A stretch of DNA of 64,000 nucleotides, from assembly GCF_014356525.2 (NCBI RefSeq), contig NC_052507.1:55703347-55767346 (forward strand), given 5' to 3'. The notes below the pieces were generated by a model. The model saw only the letters and a list, made by a program, of their open reading frames with translations, had not been told where the DNA came from and made no database searches. The translations under genes were made by a program, and so were the position numbers. Origin of the DNA: Nilaparvata lugens. Taxonomy: Eukaryota; Arthropoda; Insecta; Hemiptera; Delphacidae. Below are positions 23,966-35,848 of the stretch, in pieces. Each line of letters starts with the position of its first letter. Within the stretch, counting starts at the first letter, position 1.

Positions 23966-24121
23966 ATTGAATGAAAAAGACTAAGAAATTGTCAAAAAAC
24001 CACATATTATTGATACTTAGAAAGACCGGTTTCGGTTATTACACCATTGTCAATCTCTGATAAACAATGGTTTATGTGTTGTTTTTTGACAAGTTCTTAG
24101 TCTTTTTCATTCAATATGAAT
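23966..24121. repeat. Palindromic insert within the 3' LTR
   Basis: Counterpart of 13509-13665 with minor differences. Read on the minus strand, its centre (ACCGAAACCGGTC followed by TTTTTGACAA) resembles the repeat at 63540-63660. Confidence 0.7.
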
Positions 24122-24460
24122 AATATTACCACAATCTCAACTTCTCAACTACACAAAAAGTGAAACTCTGGTTCAATCTAATACGCGACAGCCGTCTAGT
24201 GGCCATGAAGGCAGTGGCACATGTGACCAAGGCGGCGTCTTCATACACATCGATTTGCACGTACGATAAAAGTTCGTTCGAGTTTTTATCGTACATCCAA
24301 AATTTGAAGTAGCATGGCGGTGGGAGGTGGTGGACCACAAAACACTTTGGTCATAAATTAGTTAATAATTATTACCATCCACATGAGTGTCATGTGGTGG
24401 CTGTCATAATTTACTTAATAACTCTAGTTGAATAACTTTGGATTTGAAACATGATTATCA

Positions 24461-26414
24461 ATTCAATAAACACGTGTAGTCACCCTCATAATGAAGTTTA
24501 TTCAAGCACTACTATGAGAAAATCCCGTGGATTTTCTCTCAAATACCATGATGTGGATAGAAAAGAATATAATTTCTACAAGTAATTCCCAACATTACAT
24601 CGTCAATCTTTCAAAAGCATTATGACAACAGTATACACCCAACTTTCATACAACTTTCAAACATTTTCTCAGAATAGTACGTCTCTCCCCAAATTTTTTC
24701 TTGTCAACTGGAACATTATTATTCTGAAAACAGTGCTCACTGCTCAACTGTCTTTTGTCGCTCGCGGTCTAAGTAATGCTTCCCAGGACATTTGCACAAC
24801 ACTCTGACGATCAACTCTCTCTCTCTCTAAATATTTATGCTAGCCACGAACTAGAACGTTCAAGTTTTCTACAAAAGTTGGCGATGAACTAGTACTACGA
24901 AGTTCAGCAATCATAATAATTTTTAACGTAGAGAATATTTTCCAGTGTTTTCAGGTCAGGTGTTTGTTAATCTAGATTCCAAATTTAAGTCGTACACTGT
25001 TTAAATTTGTGTTGTCAAGAATCTGTTTTGTAGGTGAAGACATGATCCATAATTCAGAACTCATTGAATTCATCAGAATGGCTACAATGAATTCATCAGA
25101 TTCCAATTCCTTCCAGAATTCTTCCAATCCTATTTCTATTGCTGCATTTAAAACTGCAATCTATGCGAATTTAAAAGAACAGTTTCGCCTACTTTCACAG
25201 TGCATATTTCTCTCTCCCGGTCAATATTGTTTGATTTCTGTATGAATCAATCCCCTGACAAAATACGTGGCAACATTGAAAAGTTATTTTTTTTTGCGAA
25301 ATAATAACATACTACCCTCACTGAATAGTCTGCACGATAGAGTCTTGTAGATTCTGGAAAATCAAGTCACGCATGCAACCTTATCTAAACAAGTTTAGTT
25401 ACTACTCCTCCGAACTACTCCTTCTCCTCATCCTCATCCAGCTCCAACTTCTTCACCTCTCCCTCATCATCGTGTTCCTTTCATCCCACCTCCTCCTCCT
25501 TCTCGCCCCTCCTCATCACCATCACCATTTCCCTCCTACTCCTCCTTCTCCTGCTCATCCAACCCCTCTTCACTCTTCTACTTTAGCATTCTACTCCACT
25601 CCTAGTGGGACTCGTATCATGTCAAGATACAGCCAGAGTGACGGGGCCGGGGGAAAATAAAATATTTGTTTAGGCCCCAGGCTACTCAGGCCACTTTGTA
25701 TAGGCAGGAAAGCTCAACTCCCAAAAATGCAATTTACCAAAAACGAGGGTTAAGCATAACCCTCAATCCTCTCCCTCCTACCAACTGACACTCGAAAATA
25801 TTGTATCCGTCCGCCGTTACGTTACGCGGATCTGGAGAAATATAAAAATGTGAAATACTTCCAGCTTACGGCCATATTTTTGTGAAGTGGGATATCAATT
25901 GCTATATTTTAGTGAGACTGCAATGGTAAGATGAATATGTCTCAATTCATTGCAATATATTGTCATCTTGAACATGGTAATAATGTTTTCTTAAACATCA
26001 ACTATTTTGAAATGAAATTCTTCCGTTGTGCACCACGAAGTTCAAGTCACGACATGCAGAATGGCCTCCGATTGGCTAACTCTCGCCAACAGCTGATTAT
26101 CAGCCAATTCGAGGACATCCTGGGTGTGGAGAGTAAATGTAGGCAAAAATCGGTAAGAGTAAAAACGGCCATTAAGTGGTGTGTTAACGGGCATGCGACC
26201 AATTACGAGCGTTAGCTCTAATGAAATATGAAATTTCAGATATCAATATCAAAAAATCAATTATTACAAACAGTAGACTGTACCTATTTTTATCATATTC
26301 ACTCAATTGATATCGTACGTCGTTCCTTCTCATATTAGGCCAGTAATCAAAATACATAACTTAACATTAACTCAGCTTAAGAGCAATGTTATAATTCGGA
26401 AAAAAGGGCTGAAA
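24461..26414. other. Gene-free stretch with a pyrimidine-rich patch
   Basis: No gene supported. A C/T-rich low-complexity patch (CTCCTC/TTCTCC mixtures) fills about 25400-25570 and produces an artefactual Leu/Pro/His frame. Confidence 0.4.
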
Positions 26415-26734
26415 CAGGCACTTCGTTCTAGCGTGTTTCGGACGCTATTTTCCAACCGATAATCATGAAAATGGTACCAAATTGTTCAGAAAGATTTGGA
26501 CATCTGGCGCCGTACCGCCAAATTTTGATATCACTTATCAATTTTTTCCTATTGAACGTCAAACTTTGCCAAATTTTCTCCAAGTTCATCGAATTTTAAA
26601 GTCATTTTATAGTTGGAAAATTGGAATTTGGCGGTACGGCGCCAGATGTCCAAATCTTTCTGAACAATTTGGTACCATTTTCACGATTATCGGTTGGAAA
26701 ATAGCGTCCGAAACACGCTAGAACGAAGTACCTG
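26415..26734. repeat. 320-bp palindromic MITE-like element
   Basis: Near-perfect inverted arms of about 115 bp (26415-26528 and 26620-26734) flank about 90 bp. Shared pieces include TTCGTTCTAGCGTGTTTCGG and CATCTGGCGCCGTACCGCCA. Short frames on both strands repeat the same peptide because of the palindrome and are not genes. Confidence 0.8.
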
Positions 26735-27570
26735 CAAAGTACTCTCAATCGAGAAAGCATCAATTCCCTACTAGCCTTTCGAAAAAGTGTGGTCGAACTC
26801 ACTAACACAGTCCCAACTGCTATGATTGTGAGTACAAACACTCACACAGGAGAACTGGAAAACTGGTTTTCGGTCGTCGAAACAATTGATTGTCTTTGTT
26901 CAATGAGATATTGCCCGTCTTCTTGTCTGCGCTATTGTGTTTTATGTTATATACTATATTCATATATGCTCTATTATTCTATATGCTTATACAGAAGTTT
27001 GACATCCATATTATTATTTATTCCCATTTCATTTCAATATCACATGAAATCTGTACTATATTCTATTTGTACAGCTATTTTGGAGACATGGTTCATTCTT
27101 CTCTCATCGAATTCTTCATTATCCATGTTCGGCCATGCATGGCAATTCAAATTCAACCCAAGAAATTTACATGATACTACCCGGGAAAAATTTAGTTTTG
27201 GAGAGATCAAGTTTTACATGTTTTTTTCTTATACTGTAATTAGAAAGCAACCAATCATTCGTAAATTCTCGAGAAAAAGTAACTTATTGGATAATATGAA
27301 TGAATAATAGTTCATGCTTCAACGAAAATTTCTGCAATAAAAAAATACCTTTAGTATACTGCAAGATTTCCAAGATAAGCCAATTCTCTGTTCACTTTTT
27401 TTTTCATTTACATTTACTTTCTTTGAAGAAAGTAGACATTGTTATTGTCCAGGAGTGGTAACGTTGGGGGGGGGGAGATTGCGCAGACTGCGTCCTTGTA
27501 ATTGTAGTGAGGGGGGTTTCCAATAGGATCAATATTGTAACAACTGACGATCTTCTTGTTTGGAATGTTT
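26735..27570. other. Gene-free stretch
   Basis: Frames up to 172 codons occur (26789-27307) but have no recognisable domain and an AT-driven composition. A G-run lies at about 27467-27477. Confidence 0.35.
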
Positions 27571-27922
27571 TCTGAATCGTGCAGAATCACAAATACTTCG
27601 CTTCTGAATAAAATTATGCTTATATGAATAATAACTTTTTTTGGGTTTAGGTGCCTGCTGGCGCCAGCGCGGTAGATTCTATTAAATTCATAATTGACCA
27701 GAAATGAATTCGATTGTTTATAAAATAGAAAAATAGACAGTTATCAACTGTCCATTGTTCAGTTGTTTACAGGCCGTTGTACATAGTGATCTGCACTTGT
27801 TTTGGTGAATCAGGAATTAGGTACTTCTCGTAATATTTGCTACCGTATATTAGCCCAGTTCTGAATCGTGCTAATACAGTCACAAGTACTTTGCTTCTGA
27901 ATAAAACTATGCTTATGAATCA
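27571..27922 (+). repeat. Pair of ~63-bp direct repeats
   Basis: 27571-27633 and 27859-27922 share TTCTGAATCGTGC and GCTTCTGAATAAAA, about 290 bp apart in the same orientation. They might be ends of a small degenerate element. The sequence between has no coding potential. Confidence 0.55.
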
Positions 27923-28581
27923 TTGTAGCGTTATAATATGTAGCGTTGTTGTATGATTTGATTTTTTGTGCCCTGTAATTATTTATTTATTTATCAGATT
28001 AGCACAAACAATATAATGATCGGGAAAGAAAAAAAAGGTTATTGCCCAATATTTTTTCAATTTCCTAATTTAGTTTCAAATAGTGCAAATATTAGACATA
28101 GGTTATGTCCATTTCAATTTTCTACACCAAATCACAATCTGAGAGTATAGATTAGAATAAAACAAACAATTTAAAATTTTGATAGATTGATAGTAAAACT
28201 TTTGTAAAAACATGAAAAAAACGTTAAATTCACAAAATAAAGAATAAAACCACTTAAATTTTGAGCTCAAAAATATAACGTTCACCTTAGCTATATAACA
28301 GCTGTTTCATGTTATCATGGATAATAAAAACCAATTTGATTTGATTTGATTTATTATATTATTGAAATCATTTTTTGTTTGTGATTTTCCCTGATAATAT
28401 ACATAAATTCATTGAAATATTTGATCCTGTACTCCAAACAATATTATTACTGGAAAAATTAATTCCTATCTAGAATCAAAATAAATATAAATTTAAATAT
28501 CAAGAATGAAGAATCATGATTTTCATTTGTCTATGCATGAACCATTTTATTAAGAGCCTTCAGCACTTACTGTATCTATAT
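27923..28581. other. Gene-free stretch
   Basis: AT-rich, with a short (GATTT)n run near 28335-28352. Nothing else recognised. Confidence 0.35.
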
Positions 28582-28793
28582 AATACTGGTCGTCAGGCTC
28601 GCTTCGCTCGCCATATCAGATTAGCAAGACATTTGGTTTGTACCCCCGACTGGATCGTCCTAACATATGATAAAAATGCTCGCTCGCCTGCTGATCTCAT
28701 CCTTGGACAATCCAGTCGGGGGTCCAGGGGGCGGAGCCCCCTGGCTAGACGGATATGGCGAGCGAAGCGAGCCTGACGGCTAGTAGAAATATA
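28582..28793. repeat. GC-rich nested hairpin element
   Basis: The outer arms 28592-28617 and 28752-28777 are a perfect 26-bp inverted repeat containing GCTCGCTTCGCTCGCC. Inside are a second inverted pair (ACCCCCGACTGGAT at 28642-28655 with 28710-28723) and a third small hairpin at 28724-28744 (CCAGGGGG, 5-base loop, CCCCCTGG). GC content is far above the flanking DNA. This is probably a mobile palindromic element. Confidence 0.8.
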
Positions 28794-28845
28794 ATATTCC
28801 CAGGAATGGCTCTGATTGAAGTAGCAGTACCCAATCAATTTTCAG

Positions 28846-28911
28846 GACCTCCTAAATAGGTATTTAGGAGGTACTGGATAAATTGGTATTTAGGAGGTCC
28901 TGGATAAATGC
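28846..28911. repeat. Small tandem/palindromic motif
   Basis: GTATTTAGGAGGT followed by -CTGGATAAAT occurs twice in tandem, and CCTCCTAAAT / ATTTAGGAGG forms a palindrome at the left end. Confidence 0.6.
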
Positions 28912-29179
28912 ATTTCAATCTTCAACTTGGTGCCAACCTAACAAAGTCAACTCAACTTAATGCCAATCTGACAAAATTTTCAATTCAGTTACCAGAACAA
29001 CAGCTGTTTCGAAGAGGTACACTCTCTAGATTATAGTTCTATATTAACATATGGTATGGACATTTCAATTATAATTTTAAGATATTGGAATAAGAAGAAT
29101 ATACATGCTAAAATACGAACTTTAAACCCTTAAAAACCACCCTTAGAGTTAAAATATCGCCAAAAGATCTCTTAGTGCG

Positions 29180-29283
29180 CCTCTAAAGGGCCAACTGAAC
29201 ATACCTACCAAATTTGAACGTTTTTGTTCCGGTAATTTTTAGTTCTGTGAGTGAGTGAGTCAGTTAGTGAGTGACTCACTGAT
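29180..29283 (+). repeat. Interspersed-repeat tail (LINE/RTE-like wording)
   Basis: The text AACATACCTACCAAATTT followed by TTCCGGTAATTTTTAG is close to a conserved 3'-end sequence seen in many insect retroposons. The assignment rests on resemblance. It runs into a GAGT-rich then TA-rich tail. Confidence 0.4.
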
Positions 29284-29325
29284 TTATATATATATATATA
29301 TTATATATATATATATATATATATG
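29284..29325. repeat. (TA)n microsatellite
   Basis: About 20 TA units with one interruption, ending the preceding repeat tail. Confidence 0.9.
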
Positions 29326-29851
29326 GATAGTGCACTCATATATTAATGCACTTGTATGTCGATTTAGAAGAAGTCAAATGAAGTGTTCTTTGATAACACT
29401 GTTGAAGCAATAGAATACCATCTATAGCCAGGCTACTGAAAAGCAGATCAGTCATGTTAGAACAGCCGCAGAATGAGTAGACAATGCAGTGTATGATAAT
29501 AATAATAATGGACTTTTCTAGGAAGAGAAGACTGATGTGAGAGTGAGTGCGCGTGTCAATTGTGATAGTGGTGCTACTGAAGTAATGAACTTCTTTCTCT
29601 AGAAAGAGAAGACTGATGTGTGAGAGAGCGCATCGATTGAGAGAGAGTAGAGCTATGAAGACCGATGTTTGTGAGCCAGCATGCTTTTTTACTCCATTCC
29701 CCATCTCATCAGTTAAATTTACCTAGTACTACACTTTTTGAACAGCCTTCCTAGAGATGGCACTTAACGTAAAAAGTTATACCTAACGTGAACTTAAGTT
29801 TATATTAACATAATTCTCTCCAAATGAGAATGGAAGAATTGTATGCGAGGC
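29326..29851. other. Gene-free stretch with a short duplicated motif
   Basis: The motif AAGAGAAGACTGATGTG occurs at about 29523 and 29600, and again in part near 29656. No gene supported. Confidence 0.35.
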
Positions 29852-29913
29852 TTATAAAAATCACAGTTACCATATGTGTTTCTATATAGTAACTGTGATC
29901 AAATTTTTATTAA
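29852..29913. repeat. Small hairpin
   Basis: CTTATAAAAATCACAGTTAC and its near-complement surround an ~18-base loop. Confidence 0.55.
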
Positions 29914-30428
29914 GCTGACGTCAATTTACCAGAGTATCATTAGTCTTTCAAGATGCACATTTGATTGCTAATTTTCAAATATCATCATCAATGATACCAA
30001 TAATTGAAGGAAAGAAACTTATTATTAAAAACAAAAACAAAACTTATAAGAAGAAGGAGTCTCAGGATGAGCTTTGAAGTACCTAAACTTTTCACAGCAA
30101 TATTCACGAACATTTCGCTCCTCAACCATTCTCTCTCACAAAAAAAATCACCAATTTGTTGTTATTGCTTTCTTTGATCAGAACATGACAGTAATTATTA
30201 AAAAAACAAACGAAGGCCAGCAATCACAGTGATGGGAGCTCAAAAGACGCGTGTCAAATAATTTCCGGAAGACGAAAGGCGAATACAACTTTTTTAATTG
30301 GAAGATTTTTGTCGTCAGCGACAAATTCTTTGCTTGTGTGAAATTAAAACTTGTCGTTGAAAAGTTGAGAAGTTTGCAGCGGAAAACAGCGGAAGAGGCA
30401 GCAGGTAGTTCTTACTGCAGGACGAACG

Positions 30429-30432
<4 letters not shown>
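29914..30432. other. Gene-free stretch
   Basis: No supportable gene. A frame across 30251-30469 merely runs into the GA repeat. Confidence 0.3.
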
Positions 30433-30465
<33 letters not shown>

Positions 30466-30620
30466 TTGAGTGAGTGAGTGAGTGAGAGAGAGTGAGAGGA
30501 ATATGATGAGAGAGTGATGGTGTGGAAGAAAGACTGATAGGATGAGAGAGAGAGTGATATGATATAGTAGTAGGGAGAGTTGAGTGGGACAGAGACAGAG
30601 TGAGAAAGAGAGCGAGTGAG
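30433..30620. repeat. (GA)n / GAGT-rich low-complexity tract
   Basis: A pure GA run at the left, then GAGT and GAGAGT mixtures. The minus-strand Ser/Leu-rich frames here are repeat artefacts. Confidence 0.9.
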
Positions 30621-32498
30621 TGTTTGAGGCAGGCCAGCAATTTGCACGCTCTTGTACTTAGTTTTTGTTTGAGTTTTCCTATTTATTTTCTTCACAACTA
30701 ATTCCTCACCATTCCTCTTTTTCTTCTCCCATGACTTGTCTCCCTTTCTCTTCTTCTTCACCAGCTCATGTTTTTCTCTCTCTAGTTCTTGTTCTCATTC
30801 TTATGAATGTATGTTATTCAAAGTGAATCATATAAATATAATCGTAAGATCCACACAAATAATCATGAACAAACACATATCATACAACTTTTATTTCACT
30901 TTTAATTTGAATGGATTTCAAATTTTGCTAAAACACAGCAATCGAACAATAATCACAGAATACAGATTTCCAGTGCCTAATTTTGTCGAAAATTGGCCCA
31001 ATTTTTTAATGAACCCGCCAAATCCCGAAAAAAATTGGCAGTATATTCAAATGGCGGTGTATGGAGGCCGCTTTGGCCCTACATTAAGCCTGTGGTGTTA
31101 TGTAGGATACGTTAGTATCGTGCCACGATATTTTACAGGATTATCTAACAATACCCCCAGCTGGTCAATTATTAATTGCCACATACTTCCCTGTCCCATG
31201 TATTGCCTGTACTCTCAAGCTGACAATTTCACACTTGCTTGATATTCTCTTTTTATTTCTCTGCATGTTATGTATTAATTTATTTCCGTTCTATCTAGCT
31301 AGGGGAACAGATAAGATACAAAACAATGATACTTGATCTATCAATTCTTTTTGATAGTTCATCACAGTGCTTGGATTCGAATTGAAACGATGAAACTATA
31401 TATGCCGTACTATACCAAGACAAAAGATAGAACTACTAAAGACAAATCTGTTTTGAATTTTACACAATTTTTGAAAAATTCTACGCAAAGATTCGGCATT
31501 TATTGACGATGGTTATAGGCCTTCAATTGACAATGAATGAAAATAATTAATCAATATGAATTTACTTTCAAGCTAAGATTTCAAACTTAATTGAATTTGA
31601 TAAAAATTGGATTGAATATATTCAAGTATGAAAACAATAGTATTATATATAAATATAAATATAAATTTATATATTGTTTATTTTGTCTGATTTGAAGACA
31701 ATGACTTGAGGTAGTCACAATCACTTATTTATTGAAAATGCGAGAAAAGATTTCCGATTGTTACATCATATTTAGTAGAATAAAATCTTGAACATGAAGC
31801 AGCTTGGTACACACTTTCAATTGAGGCATATCATTGGTGATTGATTGACCAACCAAGATTAACGACTATAATAGCATTGTCCAAGGCAAGAAACGTCCTT
31901 GGTGTGCGGATCACCCGTATTATCTTTCTTATGATCAACGAGAGATATTCATCTGATAATATCAATCCAAACAATAAAACAAATTAAAGCTGAGCATTCT
32001 ATTGTGGAGCAGTAGCTGTAAATGAGTAAAGTACAGTGATCCTGAGGTTGGGAACCCACCAAAACTTGCCTCTCTTGATCACCTCTCCATTACCCACGCA
32101 CAAGCCTTTTGTGGACATCATTTTTAGGAGGAAAAAGAAGAAAAATATAGAGAAAACAGAATGAAAGTTGAAGAAGAGAAGCGGGTGAGAGTCGATACAT
32201 CAGAGCGTGATCGTTGCTTAGTTGCAACTTTTGCGAGGGGCGAAAGTGTAAAGGAAAAAGTTGTGATTCACGTACTTTTGATGGTGCGTTTGCCTTTTCG
32301 GGGCCCGAAAAGTTTTGGAAGCCTCGGGAATATATCCAGAGGGGGCAATGGAATACGAACAAAATGGTAGCAAAGTGTGGGAGGGGGGATGAACGAACGT
32401 GACACGAAAGTTGAATAAAGTTGCCAGATTCGATTTGGTGCATTCAAATGGCCATCATAGCTACTGGATGATGATGGACTCTAACCAAGTGTGATCTC
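30621..32498. other. Gene-free stretch with one unclassified frame
   Basis: A 168-codon plus frame (30736-31242) ends with an aromatic- and Pro-rich stretch (NPPNPEKNWQYIQMAVYGG) that I do not recognise. It has no splice or promoter support. A segment at 31484-31530 resembles 55392-55432 and is probably an interspersed repeat. Confidence 0.3.
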
Positions 32499-32645
32499 AT
32501 CCATCTTCTTCTCCTTCCTGTTTTTCTTCTTCTTTTCCTCTTCTCCTTTTTCTTCTTCATCTTTCTCTTCTTCTTCTTTTTCTTCTTCTTCCCCTTCTTC
32601 TTCTTCTTTTTCACTTCTTCTTGTTCTTGTTTTCTTCTTCTCTTT
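32499..32645. repeat. CTT/CTTTT low-complexity tract
   Basis: Imperfect CTT repeats. The Lys/Arg-rich minus frame is an artefact. Confidence 0.9.
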
Positions 32646-34759
32646 AATCTAGATATTTTTTTGAAACTTTGAATTTTTTTAACTTTCCACTCTCGTTGAT
32701 AAGTCAAAACTTCGTTTAGAAGAATATGGTAGATGAAACGTTGAGTTGAATTCTATGATTTAAATCTGTATGAATAAATGAATGATGATTATAGATCAAT
32801 CCTCAAACTCTTAACTCAATTGTTCCATTCAGACAAGGTAATTTCTGTTTCTAATACCTCTTCATCTCACTCTTTTTCAAGCTACTGTAATAAGAATTGT
32901 CTCCTCTTCCACTACAAATCACTCACTCACTCCTATTACTGGAACTTCTAAAGAATCCTCTTCCCACTCCTTTTCCACTCTCCTCCTCATATTCATTCTT
33001 CTCCTTCTACATCTTTCTTCTTTGCTTTCCTATTTTTCTTTTCTTCCTTCGTCGACTTTCGACCGCGTCACAACTTTTTCCCCCGTACAAAAAGTTACCA
33101 CAAAGACTTACAACGCAAACTACAATAATAATTATGATAGCGAGATTCACTTTAAACTGTCAGCATCCACTATACTAATGCTTCCCATAAAACCAATGCT
33201 GATAGTTTGAAATGAAACTCACGATGAAAACTTTTTCCGACTGCCGCTTTTCCTATCAAGTTGCTGCACTTAAAACTTCTATTTTTCAAGTAGAATCTTG
33301 ATTAGAATCTTGTAGTTGCCGGCAATCAAGACGCTTCGCATTCTTTCCCTACAACAAAATTGAACAATAAGAAAAGCTTTTCCTAGATACTCTTCCTCTA
33401 TTGTACCGTGAATAATTCAAACAAATTGCGTATTTTGCTCTTGTAATGAGTATCTTCTTTTGTTCAACAATACTCGATACACTAATTGTATCATTGTATA
33501 CAATCATAATTGTAATCTTCATATGATAGTATTGTCTTATTGTATACTATCATAGATATTCTTCCGAAGTTCCAATGTTATGATTTTGTAGGGTTATGCT
33601 TTCAAAGTGCCCATAGTAATCTATTAAAATACCGTAGTAGTATCATGATTCTTTTTATGCTTTCAATGTCCTCATACTGTACGAACATTTTGGTTTGATT
33701 GTATTTGTTCAAGTACAGCCAATCCTGAACTCAATAAAATGGAAGTGTATGGCGTAGTATCGTAGAAGATCTTATGGAACTACTAATGATTCTACTATTA
33801 TAAAATATGGAAGAGAACATTAAAACTAGTTCAATTATGGTAGGCTATATATGAGAATAATCATCTTATGAAGAAAATCTCTGTGGCCTTTCAAAACTAT
33901 CATCATTTTCCTTTTTTATCATCAATACCAGAATTATTCATGGTTCTTCCTAGGAAGAAGATGGGGGGAAATAGGAAGGATGAGAGAAAATGAGAGGAAT
34001 TTTCAAAAAAATACATTCAAGTATCTATTTGGCTCAGGCATTATATGAATAATTTTCTCATTGAGATGCAATGAGTTTCATCATCAATATTCATTCAGAT
34101 TCTCGAAAACTTTATATATAGCGTAGGCTAAACGTATTTCTTCTTCATGAATTCCTGTAATAACTTCAAAAGACTTTTCTTGTATAGAGTAATTCCGATA
34201 CAAACTTCTTCTTCAATTCGATTGTGATATTTGAAGGATTTAAGTACAGCTGAAACATCTAGCTTTGTATCCTCTCTTCTTGAGTACAATTCTGTATGTT
34301 TTTTATTTGATTGCGGATAAAACGATGAATGAAATTTATTAGAAGAATCAAGATATAACTGCTAAACCTTACTCCAGTAGCCTCCACCAAATTTGACGAC
34401 ATAGCCTCTCACTAGGATAGTTCCTGGAAACCATCAATCAAAGTCGTTGCAGGATGAGGTGAGACGAGTTCCATCCTTTGCTAAATCATTATTTCCAAGA
34501 TGGCTACCGTCAAAACAGTATGTAAACACGGTGCGAGATGAGCTTCAAAGTTGACAGGTCGTTTTTGAGAGGGGGGTGTCCATGAGGTGTACCTTGGAAT
34601 TGCTCCCCTTCAAGGAGTATCAGGTGGGTGATAGGGCGGCCTCCAAGAGGTGAGACTTGTTTAGCACACCTCTCCATGAAGAGAATTGGATGGGAAGGGG
34701 AGTTTACTATAAGGATTAACTGGATCAGGGGTTCTTGTGAATGAAAAAAAGTGTGTTCG
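32646..34759. other. Gene-free stretch
   Basis: AT-rich, with a small imperfect palindrome TGTATACAATCAT / ATGATAGTATTG at about 33495-33550. No gene found. Confidence 0.35.
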
Positions 34760-35470
34760 AGGTTGATGAGGAGGATGAGTAGGAAGAGTAGAAAGAGGTG
34801 GTGGCGAATGGGTGGGAGGAGGTGAAGGAGGTGAATTTGAAAGACTAGAAGAGGGAGGAGTAATATAAGAGAGAAGAAAAGAAGGAGGAGGAGAAGGGGC
34901 TGGAGGAGTAAGCAGAGTAGGAGGGGTAGAAGGATGTAGAGAAGTATGGTTGAGAGGAGGTGAAGAATAAGTGGAAAGAGTAAAAAAGGGGTAGAGGAGT
35001 ATGGGTGGGAGGATGTGGAGGAGGAGTTAGAAGAGGTGGAGGGAGAGGAGTGATATAAGAAAAAGAAGAAATGGAGGAGGAAAAAAGGAGGTGGAGAAAA
35101 AGGAGGAGAAAAAGGAGCATGGGTAGGAGTAAGCGTAGTAGTGGGTCTAGAAGGAGGTAGAGAAGTGCGGGTGGATGGAGATGGAGAAGGAGGAAGAGGA
35201 GGAAGAGTTGGAGGAGGAGAAGTGGATGAGTAGGAGAAGGAAGAGAAGGTGGATGAGGAGGACGAGGTGTAGGGAACGCAGGAAGAGGAAAGGGATGTGC
35301 AGGATAAGAAGGAGAAGTAGGTGGTGGAGGAGAGGAAGGAGTAGTTTGTAGGTTTGGGTATGGAAGAGATGGGTTGGTATTAAGTAGTGGGTTAGACAGA
35401 AGAAGAGGCCTAGATGTTGTGGAGGTATCTGGAAAGGGGTTTAGGGGGGGGCGATGAGGAGTTAAGAGGT
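34760..35470 (+). repeat. ~0.7-kb purine-rich tract
   Basis: The plus strand is almost entirely A and G (GGAGGAGG, AGAAGGAGG, GTGGAGG variants) with few pyrimidines. The 91-codon minus frame is an artefact. Its length and strand bias exceed those of the other low-complexity tracts here. Confidence 0.85.
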
Positions 35471-35848
35471 GACGGGGCTCTCTGGATCTGTTTACTTTTG
35501 CGAAATTGATATCAAATTCATTTAGAAGACGTGCTATGACTCGGAGGTTCTGATCTTTGTTTATGCAACGAATGAGGTGATCTCTGAGACATAATAAATT
35601 ATAGTTAACTGGTGATGACTGACACTTGGTGGAGGAGTGAGGAGGAGATGGAAAACTACATGGTAGAGAGGAGATTGGGTGATTGCGAGAGAATAATATT
35701 ATGAAACAGAGGAATGTTGTTGAATCAACATGAATGAGAACAATTCAATAGATTTTATTCAATCAAAAACATTTGATTCAGTAGAGAAACAGATTTTCAT
35801 TTCATGAAAATGATGCTTCTAAGTGAAAAGTGGTTCACAAATTCAATA
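35471..35848. other. Spacer and 3' UTR of the downstream gene
   Basis: No gene. It contains the probable polyadenylation signal of the minus-strand gene at 35849-39831. Confidence 0.4.
35754..35759 (-). terminator. Polyadenylation signal AATAAA, paralogue 1
   Basis: AATAAA on the minus strand about 90 bases past the stop codon. Confidence 0.5.

Larger units (their letters stand above)
10379..24460 (+). mobile_element. Ty3/Gypsy LTR retrotransposon with ~3.6-kb LTRs
   Basis: Two direct repeats of about 3.6 kb begin TGTGATGAATC and end GATTATCA, and flank a 6.85-kb internal region with gag and pol in plus orientation. Domain order is protease, reverse transcriptase, RNase H, integrase, which is the Ty3/Gypsy (Metaviridae) order. 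No env-like frame follows pol. Five bases flanking each side (GGTAA before, ATTCA after) do not match, so no target-site duplication is evident. I did not find a convincing tRNA primer-binding site after 13996. The LTRs remain very similar, apart from single-base indels and one 82-bp difference, which suggests a fairly recent insertion. Confidence 0.9.
20848..24460 (+). repeat. 3' LTR
   Basis: Starts TGTGATGAATC directly after a GGGGGCTTT stretch and ends ATGATTATCA. It matches the 5' LTR over its whole length. Confidence 0.88.

Noticed and set aside
26482..26841. Two frames on opposite strands with the same peptide
   Set aside because: The identity follows from the palindrome, not from protein coding.
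26789..27307. 172-codon plus-strand frame
   Set aside because: No domain, AT-driven Tyr/Ile/Ser composition, no splice or promoter support.
28516..28838. Arg/Ala-rich frames on both strands sharing RQARFARHIRLAR
   Set aside because: They are translations of the GC-rich inverted repeat.
30315..30761. Serine/leucine-rich minus frames
   Set aside because: They come from the GA/GAGT low-complexity tract.
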